Origin: a virus
Length of the DNA stretch: 26,558 nt
IMG/VR virus record: IMGVR_UViG_3300042691_043805
Location: 1 to 26,558 of that record
Direction: 5' to 3' (one strand)
The notes beneath the pieces are model-generated. The model was given only the letters and a program-made list of their open reading frames with translations, was not told the origin of the DNA and did not search any database. Position 1 is the first letter of the stretch, and each line of letters begins with the position of its first letter. Shown here piece by piece: positions 1 to 5,635 of the stretch. The translations under genes and the position numbers were made by a program.

Positions 1-74
1 CTCTAGTAAGCACATTAGTATACTGTGTGCCAACCTGCTACCATTACATCACATTCGCCATGTCTTACTCTCGT

Positions 75-102
75 ATTCTACACTCTATTATCGGTATGTC
101 AA
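75..102 (-). promoter_or_regulatory. sigma70-like promoter, GATAATA-spacer family
   Basis: Read on the minus strand, TTGACA (97-102) and TAGAAT (75-80) are 16 nt apart, with CGATAATA inside the spacer. It fires toward the left window edge. I see no convincing open frame in the last 60 bases, so the gene it serves probably starts outside the window. The stop codon of the 105-353 gene lies just upstream of the -35 box. Confidence 0.7.
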
Positions 103-104
103 CC

Positions 105-353
105 TCACTTCTTCAATCCAGAAATAATACCTTTGATATACTCATGTCGAAAACTGATTGCATCTTCCTCATTGAAGAAATATGCAACGATCCCGCCATG
201 TTTATGAAACCTTTCTCTTTCTTCGTCACAAACTGCCCACCAATCCTTTGGGCCAAACTCATTACTCCAAGATTCTGGACGAAGTACGGCAATACGTTCA
301 GCAATCTCATTATACTTGTCAATCATTTCCTCGTAATAATCTCTTTTCATCAT
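105..353 (-). CDS. hypothetical protein, 82 aa
   Basis: A small, charged, mostly helical-looking protein with many Glu, Arg, Trp and Phe residues. I recognise no family. The start is the first of two adjacent ATGs (353 and 350), preceded by an AAAGGA ribosome site about seven bases upstream. It is the second gene of a two-gene unit, starting 21 bp after the stop of the 375-536 gene and sharing its promoter at 575-602. It ends just before the next promoter (75-102). No signal peptide or membrane segment is visible. Confidence 0.8.
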   Translation of the reverse strand: MMKRDYYEEMIDKYNEIAERIAVLRPESWSNEFGPKDWWAVCDEERERFHKHGGIVAYFFNEEDAISFRHEYIKGIISGLKK

Positions 354-374
354 GGTTTTATCCTTTAGTGGTTT

Positions 375-536
375 TTACTCCATCGCTTCATAGGGAATAA
401 ACTTCCAATGACGAATAAGGTTTTCATTATCCACTTCTAGTCCCGTGTTGATGACTAGTTCGCCATTTTTGTTTTCATCAAAGGAAGCATCAGGCATGAT
501 CGCCAGAATCTTAGACTTTAGTTCACTGGTAGTCAT
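375..536 (-). CDS. hypothetical protein, 53 aa
   Basis: A short gene read directly from the minus strand. It begins MTTSELKSKILAIMPDA, ends FIPYEAME, and then stops with TAA. The centre (DENKNGELVINTGLEVD) looks like a beta-hairpin, giving a helix-strand-strand plan. The ATG at 536 has a GGGAGAG ribosome site and lies 38 bp downstream of the -10 box of the promoter at 575-602. The 82-aa gene follows 21 bp after the stop, so the two are probably co-transcribed. Family not recognised. It is acidic with no membrane segment. Confidence 0.75.
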   Translation of the reverse strand: MTTSELKSKILAIMPDASFDENKNGELVINTGLEVDNENLIRHWKFIPYEAME

Positions 537-574
537 CGTTTTCTCTCCCGTGGTGGTTCACTTGTTCTTCCATC

Positions 575-602
575 ATTCTACACCCTATTATCGTCCTGTC
601 AA
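575..602 (-). promoter_or_regulatory. sigma70-like promoter, GATAATA-spacer family
   Basis: TTGACA (597-602), 16-nt spacer containing CGATAATAG, TAGAAT (575-580). It drives the 536-375 and 353-105 gene pair. Confidence 0.8.
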
Positions 603-643
603 CCCCTGTTCCTTGAAAAAATCCTTTTTGATGCAAGGTATTG

Positions 644-717
644 TGGCATAAGGCTTTAGGTCAAATCTGGCCGCGGCGGTTTGCCCTAAACTCTTGGTAT
701 TCAAGAACTTAGAGCGA
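644..717. repeat. tandem-hairpin intergenic element, copy 1
   Basis: A diverged copy of the region's double-hairpin element: ATAAGGCTTTAGGTCAAA, a GC-rich core (CTGGCCGCGGCGG), then CCCTAAACTC and a second arm ending GAACTTAG. It lies between the stop of the 728-1225 gene and the promoter at 575-602. Confidence 0.6.
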
Positions 718-727
718 ACCAACCTTT

Positions 728-1225
728 TTAGGCCACTTCTTCCTCAAAAAACTCTGCCAGATTATAATCTTCCCACACTCTAACAGGAATCAAACCCTTA
801 TCACTTCCATATTCAGTATACAGATCATCACCATCATGCCAGATACCACAATAACCCATTCCAGGCTCAAAATAGGTAGCGTCCACCATGAAGCCCAATC
901 TATCCAACTCTTCATACAATCCAATGGGAGGACTCCAAGCACTATCAAAACTCATAGTGGCCTCATTATCCACAATAGTAGGATTCAACCCATGAACTTC
1001 CCCATTATCACTACCAATATCCCACTTGGTTCCCCAGTTATTTACACACCAGTTATACCAATAATCAGGATTAGATTCGTCGGTAATCAGTTCGCCCTTT
1101 TCATCCTTTGGTACGGGCAAATAATGTTCACAAGCCTTACCTTCCTTATAGGCAATAACAAACTCCATAACCTTAGACCGATCCTCATGGCTAATCGTCA
1201 ACTTATTCAAGCACCAGTTAGGCAT
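728..1225 (-). CDS. DUF1281/YubB-like protein, 165 aa
   Basis: The protein begins MPNWCLNKLTI and carries NNWGTKWD (about residues 62-69) and FDSAWSPPIGLYEEL (about 93-107). These three motifs are typical of the DUF1281/YubB family, a ferredoxin-like-fold family common on plasmids and phages whose role is unknown. The longest frame starts 21 bases earlier. I chose the ATG at 1225 because family members start MPNWC and because GAAAGGG lies just upstream of it. The gene follows the 1236-1418 gene by 10 bp and shares the promoter at 1437-1465. The C-terminus is very acidic (EEEVA). Function is unknown; the family call is fairly sure. Confidence 0.85.
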   Translation of the reverse strand: MPNWCLNKLTISHEDRSKVMEFVIAYKEGKACEHYLPVPKDEKGELITDESNPDYWYNWCVNNWGTKWDIGSDNGEVHGLNPTIVDNEATMSFDSAWSPPIGLYEELDRLGFMVDATYFEPGMGYCGIWHDGDDLYTEYGSDKGLIPVRVWEDYNLAEFFEEEVA

Positions 1226-1235
1226 AAAAACCCTT

Positions 1236-1418
1236 TCAGTTAGCACTAGGAATGGTTAGTCGATTACGATCACTACAGAACATAACAGTTTTCACAACAG
1301 TGTCAATACTGCTACTAATAATAGCGTGTTGCTCATCTGGTTCCATCGTAGCCGTAGCGACTTGGATAGCCACAACAGCAAACTGTTCAAGCAAACGAGC
1401 CAACTCTTCGCGTGTCAT
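1236..1418 (-). CDS. hypothetical protein, 60 aa
   Basis: A small helical protein beginning MTREELARLLEQFAVVAIQ, with an alternating Val/Ala/Thr stretch after it. I recognise no family. An AAAGGAAAC ribosome site sits directly before the ATG at 1418, and a TTGACA/TAGAAT promoter at 1437-1465 puts the transcript start a few bases upstream of that site. It is the first gene of a two-gene unit with the DUF1281-like gene, which begins 10 bp after its stop. Confidence 0.75.
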   Translation of the reverse strand: MTREELARLLEQFAVVAIQVATATMEPDEQHAIISSSIDTVVKTVMFCSDRNRLTIPSAN

Positions 1419-1436
1419 CTTGTTTCCTTTTCTATC

Positions 1437-1465
1437 ATTCTACTCTATGCTTTATCGGCTGTCAA
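1437..1465 (-). promoter_or_regulatory. sigma70-like promoter overlapping a stop codon
   Basis: TTGACA (1460-1465), 17-nt spacer with CCGATAAAG, TAGAAT (1437-1442). The TGA stop of the upstream nuclease-like gene (1462-1464) is part of the TTGACA hexamer, so gene end and promoter share bases. Confidence 0.8.
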
Positions 1466-1938
1466 GCGGCCAATCTTTTACCAAAAATCTTTTTGCTCAT
1501 TCGTAGACTCTTGTGCTTCTTCTTTGCTCCAAGATACTTAGCCACTGTTCTACTGTCCATAGAACGAATGTCAATACCTTCTGGAGAAATAAAAATCATA
1601 ATGAGTTTATGAAAGTTATTTGGGCAAATATGCTGGAAGTTATAACTATATCTAATCTTGCCCTTAGAATAGTTTGGTCGGGCCAGTGCCGATTTTACTT
1701 CAATCCGGCGACCATCCACAAGCATATCAAAAGATGCACTACCACCATAATGAATCACATTTTTACCAATACTCTTATAATAATCCCTAACCATCCGCTC
1801 CAGCACACCACCCCTATACTGACTATTCATCTTAGATAAACGGTAGGTCAAAAGATTTTTTCTTGCACTAAAAATACTTTGCTTATGATAGCCACTCACT
1901 TCAGACAACGCACGATTCAGATGCTTTGTAGTGAACAT
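1462..1938 (-). CDS. putative PD-(D/E)XK-type nuclease, 158 aa
   Basis: Residues 44-83 fit the PD-(D/E)XK nuclease core: a helix with Glu47 (GVLERMVRDYY), then FDML with Asp71, then IEVKSA with Glu80 and Lys82. The size and motif layout resemble Holliday-junction resolvase or restriction-like phage nucleases. A likely role is DNA processing or host DNA degradation, but this is inference from motifs only. The C-terminal third is strongly basic (KKKHKSLRMSKK), which suits DNA binding. The ATG at 1938 is only 6 nt downstream of a TAGAAT box, so the mRNA should be leaderless, and no SD is present. The stop codon overlaps the next promoter's -35 box. Confidence 0.75.
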   Translation of the reverse strand: MFTTKHLNRALSEVSGYHKQSIFSARKNLLTYRLSKMNSQYRGGVLERMVRDYYKSIGKNVIHYGGSASFDMLVDGRRIEVKSALARPNYSKGKIRYSYNFQHICPNNFHKLIMIFISPEGIDIRSMDSRTVAKYLGAKKKHKSLRMSKKIFGKRLAA

Positions 1939-1944
1939 AATCGT

Positions 1945-1973
1945 ATTCTACTGCCAGTATTATCGACTGTCAA
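1945..1973 (-). promoter_or_regulatory. sigma70-like promoter giving a leaderless mRNA
   Basis: TTGACA (1968-1973), 17-nt spacer with TCGATAATAC, TAGAAT (1945-1950). Seven bases past the -10 box is the A of the ATG at 1938. Confidence 0.8.
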
Positions 1974-1981
1974 GAGGATTA

Positions 1982-2069
1982 TTCTTTAGGACATAAGTCC
2001 TTATCTGCCAATAGTTTGTGAAAAAACTGCGCCCACATCTTTGATCTAAAGTCTTACGCCACAACAGTT
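1982..2069. repeat. tandem-hairpin intergenic element, copy 2 (degenerate)
   Basis: It keeps ACATAAGTCCTTAT and CTAAAGTCTTACGCCACAAC at the ends, but the middle has diverged. The right arm overlaps the last codons of the 2054-2530 gene. This is the weakest copy of the family. Confidence 0.4.
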
Positions 2070-2530
2070 TGCATTCGTTCATATACAGTATGAATAATAT
2101 CCTGGTTATCCCTATAGAATGCTCGCGTTTTAATAGAAGACTTAATCTGATCCTTCGGATACTTCTGGATATACTCCCAAGCATCCTTCACATGCTCATT
2201 TGACCACAATCGCCCAATCAAATCCCCAGTTTTAACAGCAAACGCAATATCAACATACCCCTGCTTGTTAATCACAATAAACAAAAACCGGATTTCCTTC
2301 TCGTTATCGGTCAATCCGTAATACTTGCTAGGGTCAAGCCACTGTAGATCAGCCTGTTTCTTGCACTCAACCAAACAACCCAACAGATCATTTTTGTAAT
2401 CATACAACGTGTGGCTAGTCCGTTCCCAACCATTATCCCTAGAAAGAATACGGGATAGGATATTTTCCTTGCCACCATATCCCTTAAGATTAACGATAGA
2501 CAGCAACTGCTTTTGTGTTGGAGTAAGCAT
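2054..2530 (-). CDS. hypothetical protein, possible nuclease fold, 158 aa
   Basis: The segment at residues 44-59 (DYKNDLLGCLVECKKQ) followed by LQWLDPSKYYGL resembles a PD-(D/E)XK core, with Asp48, Glu55 and Lys57 as candidate active-site residues. The spacing between the Asp and the E-x-K is short for the fold, so the call is tentative. The N-terminus (MLTPTQKQLLSIV) looks like a winged-helix start. The ATG at 2530 lies 9 nt after the -10 box with no SD, so the mRNA is leaderless or nearly so, as for the neighbouring nuclease-like gene. It could instead be an unrelated DNA-binding protein. Confidence 0.65.
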   Translation of the reverse strand: MLTPTQKQLLSIVNLKGYGGKENILSRILSRDNGWERTSHTLYDYKNDLLGCLVECKKQADLQWLDPSKYYGLTDNEKEIRFLFIVINKQGYVDIAFAVKTGDLIGRLWSNEHVKDAWEYIQKYPKDQIKSSIKTRAFYRDNQDIIHTVYERMQTVVA

Positions 2531-2539
2531 AGTGATCGT

Positions 2540-2567
2540 ATCTTACTGCTTAATCTTGTTTTGTCAA
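2540..2567 (-). promoter_or_regulatory. sigma70-like promoter, near-leaderless
   Basis: TTGACA (2562-2567), 16-nt spacer, TAAGAT (2540-2545). The ATG at 2530 begins 10 nt past the -10 box. Confidence 0.65.
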
Positions 2568-2628
2568 CAGTTTCTTGCTGACTACGCCCACGCCGCCCAA
2601 ATCCGCAGGATTACCTGAGACAGACAAA

Positions 2629-2700
2629 TGACCCCACAGGGAATCGAACCCTGATTCTCGGAGCGAAAATCCGATTTCCTAACCGTTAGAAGATGGGGCC
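2629..2700 (-). tRNA. tRNA-Glu (anticodon UUC)
   Basis: A full cloverleaf on the minus strand. Acceptor GGCCCCA pairs with TGGGGTC (one G-U pair). The D-arm is TTC/GAA around TAACGGTTAG. The anticodon arm is TCGGA-TTTTCGC-TCCGA, giving anticodon TTC. The T-arm is CAGGG-TTCGATT-CCCTG, and the discriminator is A. CCA is not encoded. It would read GAA, a very common codon in the AT-rich structural genes of this window, so it may support late translation. The 5' 22 bases are also the 3' end of the overlapping 2679-2849 gene. Confidence 0.95.
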
Positions 2701-2849
2701 AAAACCGGCTCTATTCTCAAATCACTACCAAACTTGTCTTTAGCCTTACGCCAAGCATCATACTGACTAAATGATACAACATAGCCAACGAATCGGCCAT
2801 GCTGAAACACTCTCCACGACATTCCGGCAAGACATTGAGCGGTGGTCAT
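2679..2849 (-). CDS. hypothetical protein, 56 aa, running into the tRNA
   Basis: It starts MTTAQCLAGMSWRVFQHGRF at 2849, preceded by TAAGGAGAAAG. The longer frame with ten more residues has no ribosome site, and its first codons sit upstream of the predicted transcript start. The pattern of W, F, V and Y residues around HGRFVGYVVSFSQYDAWRKAKDKFG suggests a small beta-hairpin-plus-helix protein of the kind that aligns codes or adapters, but I recognise no family. The last seven codons, including the TAG stop, lie in the tRNA-Glu sequence. Promoter: 2869-2896. Confidence 0.7.
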   Translation of the reverse strand: MTTAQCLAGMSWRVFQHGRFVGYVVSFSQYDAWRKAKDKFGSDLRIEPVLAPSSNG

Positions 2850-2868
2850 AAACTTTCTCCTTACTCGC

Positions 2869-2896
2869 ATTATACACATTATCGGCCCGTTGTCAA
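2869..2896 (-). promoter_or_regulatory. sigma70-like promoter, GATAATA-spacer family
   Basis: TTGACA (2891-2896), 16-nt spacer with CCGATAATG, consensus TATAAT (2869-2874). It serves the 2679-2849 gene and very likely the tRNA-Glu directly behind it. Confidence 0.8.
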
Positions 2897-2920
2897 TATG
2901 TTCTAGAGTTTTTCTCTAAA

Positions 2921-3003
2921 ACCATAGCACATAAGACTTTACGTCAAATGGGCGCCCGCGACCTCGCCCTAAACCCTTGTGGGATAAGGACTTAGGTGAG
3001 GTT
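2921..3003. repeat. tandem-hairpin intergenic element, copy 3
   Basis: Arms ATAAGACTTTACGTCAAA and CCCTAAACCCTTGTGGGA flank a GGGCGCCCGCGACC core. It lies between the stop of the 3017-3427 gene and the promoter at 2869-2896. Confidence 0.75.
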
Positions 3004-3016
3004 TCGGGTTTGCTGT

Positions 3017-3427
3017 TCAGCAGAACAGGTGGGCCAAACCAGCCTTGAAGAGAGTACCTCCAAGGAGGGGGCGACGGCAGTTTACAACACGTTCAGCATA
3101 GAAGTTGCGAACAGTACCATCAGCACTACGACCCGTAATAAGATGGCGAGTACGCTGGAAGTTACTATCATTTCGTCGGTAGTTGCTTTTAGCATTCAGC
3201 CTACGAATCTGATTATCGTCCAACATAGTCACGCCAAGTACCTTTACCAAAAAACGCTCTGATTCGCCCTTAGCAGGCTGAAGATATTCAAAGTTGAAGA
3301 CATCACCAACCCTAGCGGCTGAGAGATTACCATGGATGCCACTATACACATGATAGAGAGCAAAGGCAAGAACACAGCAAATAGCAGAAACACCACAAAA
3401 AGCGTAAACCAAAACATCATTCGTCAT
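3017..3427 (-). CDS. membrane-anchored hypothetical protein, 136 aa
   Basis: One hydrophobic span at about residues 5-28 (VLVYAFCGVSAICCVLAFAL) is followed by a basic, soluble domain rich in Arg and Asn (for example NAKSNYRRNDSNFQRTRHL). That suggests a single-pass protein with its C-terminal domain in the cytoplasm or periplasm. The start at 3427 is chosen over a longer frame because GAAAGG lies just upstream and because the promoter at 3465-3493 lies inside the longer frame. I recognise no family. It may act at the host membrane, but nothing in the sequence shows how. Confidence 0.75.
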   Translation of the reverse strand: MTNDVLVYAFCGVSAICCVLAFALYHVYSGIHGNLSAARVGDVFNFEYLQPAKGESERFLVKVLGVTMLDDNQIRRLNAKSNYRRNDSNFQRTRHLITGRSADGTVRNFYAERVVNCRRPLLGGTLFKAGLAHLFC

Positions 3428-3464
3428 AAAAAACCTTTCGTTTGAGAAATCCTTCGTTTCACCG

Positions 3465-3493
3465 ATTCTACAGTATATTATCGACGTTGTCAA
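3465..3493 (-). promoter_or_regulatory. sigma70-like promoter, GATAATA-spacer family
   Basis: TTGACA (3488-3493), 17-nt spacer with TCGATAATAT, TAGAAT (3465-3470). It drives the membrane-anchored gene at 3427. Confidence 0.8.
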
Positions 3494-3522
3494 GAGGGTA
3501 TCTTTAGAAAATCTTTTGCTTG

Positions 3523-3606
3523 ATCTAAGTCTATATGCCACAACACTTTACGTCAAATTTTCGGCCGCGGCCGTGCCCTAAGTGCTTACGCACAAAGGGT
3601 TTACGG
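3523..3606. repeat. tandem-hairpin intergenic element, copy 4
   Basis: CTAAGTCTATATGCCACAAC and CTTTACGTCAAA are followed by a TCGGCCGCGGCCG core, then CTAAGTGCTTACGCACAAAG and GGTTTACGG. It sits just past the stop of the 3617-3850 gene. Confidence 0.75.
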
Positions 3607-3616
3607 CTAGTAACTA

Positions 3617-3850
3617 TCACTCAAAATCCACGAAGATAATCTGATTGTATCCGCGAGGCTTCACGGTATAACTGTCACCATAATCGTAGGTGTCAGCCTT
3701 TACCGCTGTCATGTTCGCCAAAGCCTTAGCCTGCCGAATCACGCTACGCTGAGATTCAATGTTACGAGGAGCAAACTCGTAACGCTTAACCCAGCCATAG
3801 TTAGCCTCTCCGCCAAAAGTATCAGTAACAGTCACGACACACTTAGTCAT
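3617..3850 (-). CDS. conserved-looking hypothetical protein, 77 aa
   Basis: A compact protein starting MTKCVVTVTDTFGGEANYGW and continuing VKRYEFAPRN, then a helix (RSVIRQAKALANM) and two strands. The DTFGGEANY.WV motif seems familiar from small phage and plasmid proteins of unknown function. The longest frame starts further upstream, but I chose the ATG at 3850: it lies one base after the stop of the acidic gene upstream, with GGAG inside that gene's last codons. The tight coupling makes it the third gene of a three-gene unit from the promoter at 4309-4336. Confidence 0.7.
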   Translation of the reverse strand: MTKCVVTVTDTFGGEANYGWVKRYEFAPRNIESQRSVIRQAKALANMTAVKADTYDYGDSYTVKPRGYNQIIFVDFE

Positions 3851-3851
3851 C

Positions 3852-4121
3852 TTAGTAATCTTCTCCATAAAAGGAATCGTCATCGTTCTCACCAAAGTAT
3901 CCGTAATCTTCATCGGTTCCCCAGCCGCAACTAGTCATTGCGGAATCATGGTCACCGTCCATGCTATCATCATAGCAATCGTCATGATCATCATCCGAAG
4001 ATGAGGTATCCTCGCCATAGAAATCATCATGATAATCGTACTGGTAATCGTCAAAATGGCTATTCATACCATCTTCCTCATAAGAGTTATCGGGATCGAA
4101 ACAAGGGTCAGGGTGACTCAT
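3852..4121 (-). CDS. extremely acidic Asp/Tyr-rich protein, 89 aa
   Basis: Begins MSHPDPCFDPDNSYEED. I count 26 Asp and 6 Glu in 89 residues and no Lys or Arg. Asp runs alternate with Tyr, Phe and His (for example YQYDYHDDFYGED). The composition fits a disordered or DNA-mimic-like protein, or a metal-binding tail, but there is no family match I can name. The ATG at 4121 has GGAG eight bases upstream and overlaps the previous stop codon (ATGA), so translation is coupled. An ATG eight codons upstream has no ribosome site. Confidence 0.75.
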   Translation of the reverse strand: MSHPDPCFDPDNSYEEDGMNSHFDDYQYDYHDDFYGEDTSSSDDDHDDCYDDSMDGDHDSAMTSCGWGTDEDYGYFGENDDDSFYGEDY

Positions 4122-4279
4122 ACAGTATACTCCACAGGAATCCATTCGTCAACATCAACTCCCACCACATCGGCCCAATCGTAAAAATCGCACAGCACAG
4201 ACGGATCATCAATCGGCTCGATTACGTTGTCGGCGTTGAGTTCGGCCAGCATACGGTTGATATCTTCGACGCTATACAT
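4118..4279 (-). CDS. hypothetical acidic protein, 53 aa
   Basis: A small gene read directly: MYSVEDINRMLAELNAD at the start and VDVDEWIPVEYTV at the end. The N-terminal helix is followed by an acidic strand-rich half. GGAG lies seven bases before the ATG at 4279, and the promoter at 4309-4336 is directly upstream. Its TGA overlaps the ATG of the next gene. It is first in the unit 4279 to 3617. Family not recognised. Confidence 0.75.
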   Translation of the reverse strand: MYSVEDINRMLAELNADNVIEPIDDPSVLCDFYDWADVVGVDVDEWIPVEYTV

Positions 4280-4308
4280 TGTCGTTCTCCGTTTGGGGTG
4301 ATACGATG

Positions 4309-4336
4309 ATTCTACAGAGTATTATCGGCCTGTCAA
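4309..4336 (-). promoter_or_regulatory. sigma70-like promoter, GATAATA-spacer family
   Basis: TTGACA (4331-4336), 16-nt spacer with CCGATAATAC, TAGAAT (4309-4314). It drives the three-gene unit starting at 4279. Confidence 0.8.
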
Positions 4337-4374
4337 TGGCCAATCTCTATAAAATAAAAAATTTTTGTGGTTAT

Positions 4375-4456
4375 TGTAAGTTGTTGGCTCATAAGGGTTT
4401 ACGTCAAACTCGCGGGCGCGGCCTTGGCGTAAAGTGTTACGCAGCAAGGCTTTACA
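4375..4456. repeat. tandem-hairpin intergenic element, copy 5
   Basis: TGTAAGTTGTTGGCTCATAA and GGGTTTACGTCAAA are followed by a CGCGGGCGCGGCC core, then GGCGTAAAGTGTTACGCAGC and AAGGCTTTACATC. It lies between the 4457-4771 gene and the promoter at 4309-4336. Confidence 0.8.
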
Positions 4457-4771
4457 TCAACCTCCCACAACCATCCCCTCTATAAAGGGGTATTCCTTAC
4501 CGTTCAGTTTTACGAACCATTCGTACTTGTGCTGGTACACGCGAACGGGGCTATACTGGTTGATTCTATCCTTGGTGGTACTGGTTTGCCAACCCCCAGT
4601 CTGGAGGGTATAGGTATTGTCAGGATGAATCTTTACCACATGGGTACTGTGGAGCAAGATACCAACCGACCCATCATCTAGGATTTCAGCGTAGGTGTTG
4701 TTGCCTACCTTGCGGCTATTCTTATTCAGCATCTTGCCACGAACCATAGAAACCGCTTCAGAGTGAGTCAT
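4457..4771 (-). CDS. conserved hypothetical phage protein, 104 aa
   Basis: A beta-rich protein with the run SVGILLHSTHVVKIHPDN, then TYTLQTGGWQTSTTKDRINQ. This pattern (NTYAE..DGS, H.T.VV..HPD, TL.TGGW.T.TTKDRIN) resembles a widespread small phage/plasmid protein of unknown function. AAAGGAAAAG precedes the ATG at 4771. Near the C-terminus a CCCCTTTATAGAGGGG palindrome is read in frame as PFIEG. Monocistronic, from the promoter at 4807-4835. Confidence 0.75.
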   Translation of the reverse strand: MTHSEAVSMVRGKMLNKNSRKVGNNTYAEILDDGSVGILLHSTHVVKIHPDNTYTLQTGGWQTSTTKDRINQYSPVRVYQHKYEWFVKLNGKEYPFIEGMVVGG

Positions 4772-4806
4772 GTTCTTTTCCTTTGGGGTGATGTTCTTAT
4801 ATCGAC

Positions 4807-4835
4807 ATTCTACAGGCCAAAACTTTAGTTGTCAA
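4807..4835 (-). promoter_or_regulatory. sigma70-like promoter
   Basis: TTGACA (4830-4835), 17-nt spacer, TAGAAT (4807-4812), followed by GTCGATATAAG in the transcript start region. Two other promoters (6313, 7244) share that downstream sequence. Confidence 0.75.
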
Positions 4836-4863
4836 TAACAAAATAAAAGATTTTTGGACTTAT

Positions 4864-4945
4864 CGTAAGTCATTGTGAAATAAGACTTTACGTCAAATTT
4901 TCGGGCGCGTCCTCGTCGTAAGTCCTTATACGACAAGGGTTTGCG
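4864..4945. repeat. tandem-hairpin intergenic element, copy 6
   Basis: CGTAAGTCATTGTGAAATAA and GACTTTACGTCAAA are followed by a TCGGGCGCGTCC core, then CGTAAGTCCTTATACGACAA and GGGTTTGCGTC. It lies downstream of the micro-gene at 4946-5011. Confidence 0.8.
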
Positions 4946-5011
4946 TCATTTAGTTTTAGAGTCGTTCATTTTCTTCAAGGCTTCTACGATCATAGGAATA
5001 CCAGAGAACAT
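4946..5011 (-). CDS. micro-protein, 21 aa
   Basis: MFSGIPMIVEALKKMNDSKT plus a final Lys, then TGA. It is amphipathic and helix-forming by appearance. AGGAG lies about ten bases before the ATG. It is last in a four-gene micro-operon (5326 to 4946). At this length the call rests on the ribosome site and operon position only. Confidence 0.45.
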   Translation of the reverse strand: MFSGIPMIVEALKKMNDSKTK

Positions 5012-5024
5012 TTTTTATAGTCTC

Positions 5025-5102
5025 CTAGGAGTTTACCACCCACGCCGCGATACATCCGAAGACAAACGCAATAGATAGAACAATAGCATCTCCGTCTTTC
5101 AT
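5025..5102 (-). CDS. single-span membrane micro-protein, 25 aa
   Basis: MKDGDAIVLSIAFVFGCIAA followed by WVVNS and TAG. Almost the whole chain is one transmembrane helix behind a short charged N-terminus. AAAAGGA, encoded in the end of the previous gene, supplies the ribosome site. Start and previous stop are two bases apart. The third gene of the micro-operon. Function unknown; small membrane proteins of this kind may affect host membrane processes, which is inference. Confidence 0.55.
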   Translation of the reverse strand: MKDGDAIVLSIAFVFGCIAAWVVNS

Positions 5103-5104
5103 GC

Positions 5105-5212
5105 CTAATCCTTTTTTACTGGAAAAACCAGATCAGAAACAACCCAAACACAAACAAAGCCAATAACAAGTCCAGCACAGAAACTATTCCAGTCTATAAA
5201 TATATCGGCCAT
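5105..5212 (-). CDS. single-span membrane micro-protein, 35 aa
   Basis: MADIFIDWNSFCAGLVIGFV leads into CVWVVSDLVFPVKKD. A helix of about 20 hydrophobic residues (11-31) ends in a positive KKD tail. GGAG is seven bases before the ATG at 5212. It lies between two other membrane micro-genes, 15 bp after one stop and 2 bp before the next start. No family recognised. Confidence 0.6.
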   Translation of the reverse strand: MADIFIDWNSFCAGLVIGFVCVWVVSDLVFPVKKD

Positions 5213-5227
5213 CCTTGGCTCCATTCT

Positions 5228-5326
5228 TTAAAGATTAATGTCTAGAGTTTCCATCACCCAAGATATAAAACAAGTAAGACCAACAATGCCAGCCATTCCC
5301 AAACCCCACATAACAAGGTCAGTCAT
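5228..5326 (-). CDS. single-span membrane micro-protein, 32 aa
   Basis: MTDLVMWGLGMAGIVGLTCF followed by ISWVMETLDINL. It is one membrane helix with Gly-spaced faces (GxGMxGIxG). GGGAG precedes the ATG at 5326, and the promoter at 5351-5379 is directly upstream. First gene of the four-gene micro-operon. Too short for database-style recognition; the operon context and ribosome site support it. Confidence 0.6.
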   Translation of the reverse strand: MTDLVMWGLGMAGIVGLTCFISWVMETLDINL

Positions 5327-5350
5327 TTCTGTATCACTCCCTTTATTACC

Positions 5351-5379
5351 ATTCTACACTACAAAAGGCTTTTTGTCAA
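5351..5379 (-). promoter_or_regulatory. sigma70-like promoter of the micro-protein operon
   Basis: TTGACA (5374-5379), 17-nt spacer (AAAAGCCTTTTGTAGTG), TAGAAT (5351-5356). Confidence 0.8.
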
Positions 5380-5446
5380 GCCCGACTATCTGGCTGACTA
5401 TAGCCCACCTTGCCAATCCGATAGGATCGGCTGATACAATCCCCTC

Positions 5447-5635
5447 TCAGGTGGCATGGATAAACACTTGTTCGCTTACAGTTTTGTTAGTTACAGTTAC
5501 GATCCAGTTTTTACCACTACCATCTTCACGCATGATAGCATTGATGATGCCTACATGGGCGTTACCCTTTGGGTCGATCACGCTACCATACTTGCCACTT
5601 CGCATAGATGCCAGAATCTTATCCAGACTATTCAT
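5447..5635 (-). CDS. hypothetical protein, 62 aa
   Basis: Begins MNSLDKILASMRSGKYGSVI and continues DPKGNAHVGIINAIMRED, with a strand-rich end (WIVTVTNKTVSEQVFI). The shape suggests an N-terminal helix and a small beta-sheet. I chose the ATG at 5635 over an upstream GTG because of a GAGGAGGAG ribosome site. The start overlaps the stop of the upstream membrane micro-gene (TGATG), so the two are coupled. Family not recognised. Confidence 0.7.
   Translation of the reverse strand: MNSLDKILASMRSGKYGSVIDPKGNAHVGIINAIMREDGSGKNWIVTVTNKTVSEQVFIHAT

Noticed and set aside
2629-2700. The tRNA-Glu as a prophage attachment site
   Set aside because: No second copy of the tRNA end, no integrase and no direct repeat is visible in the window.
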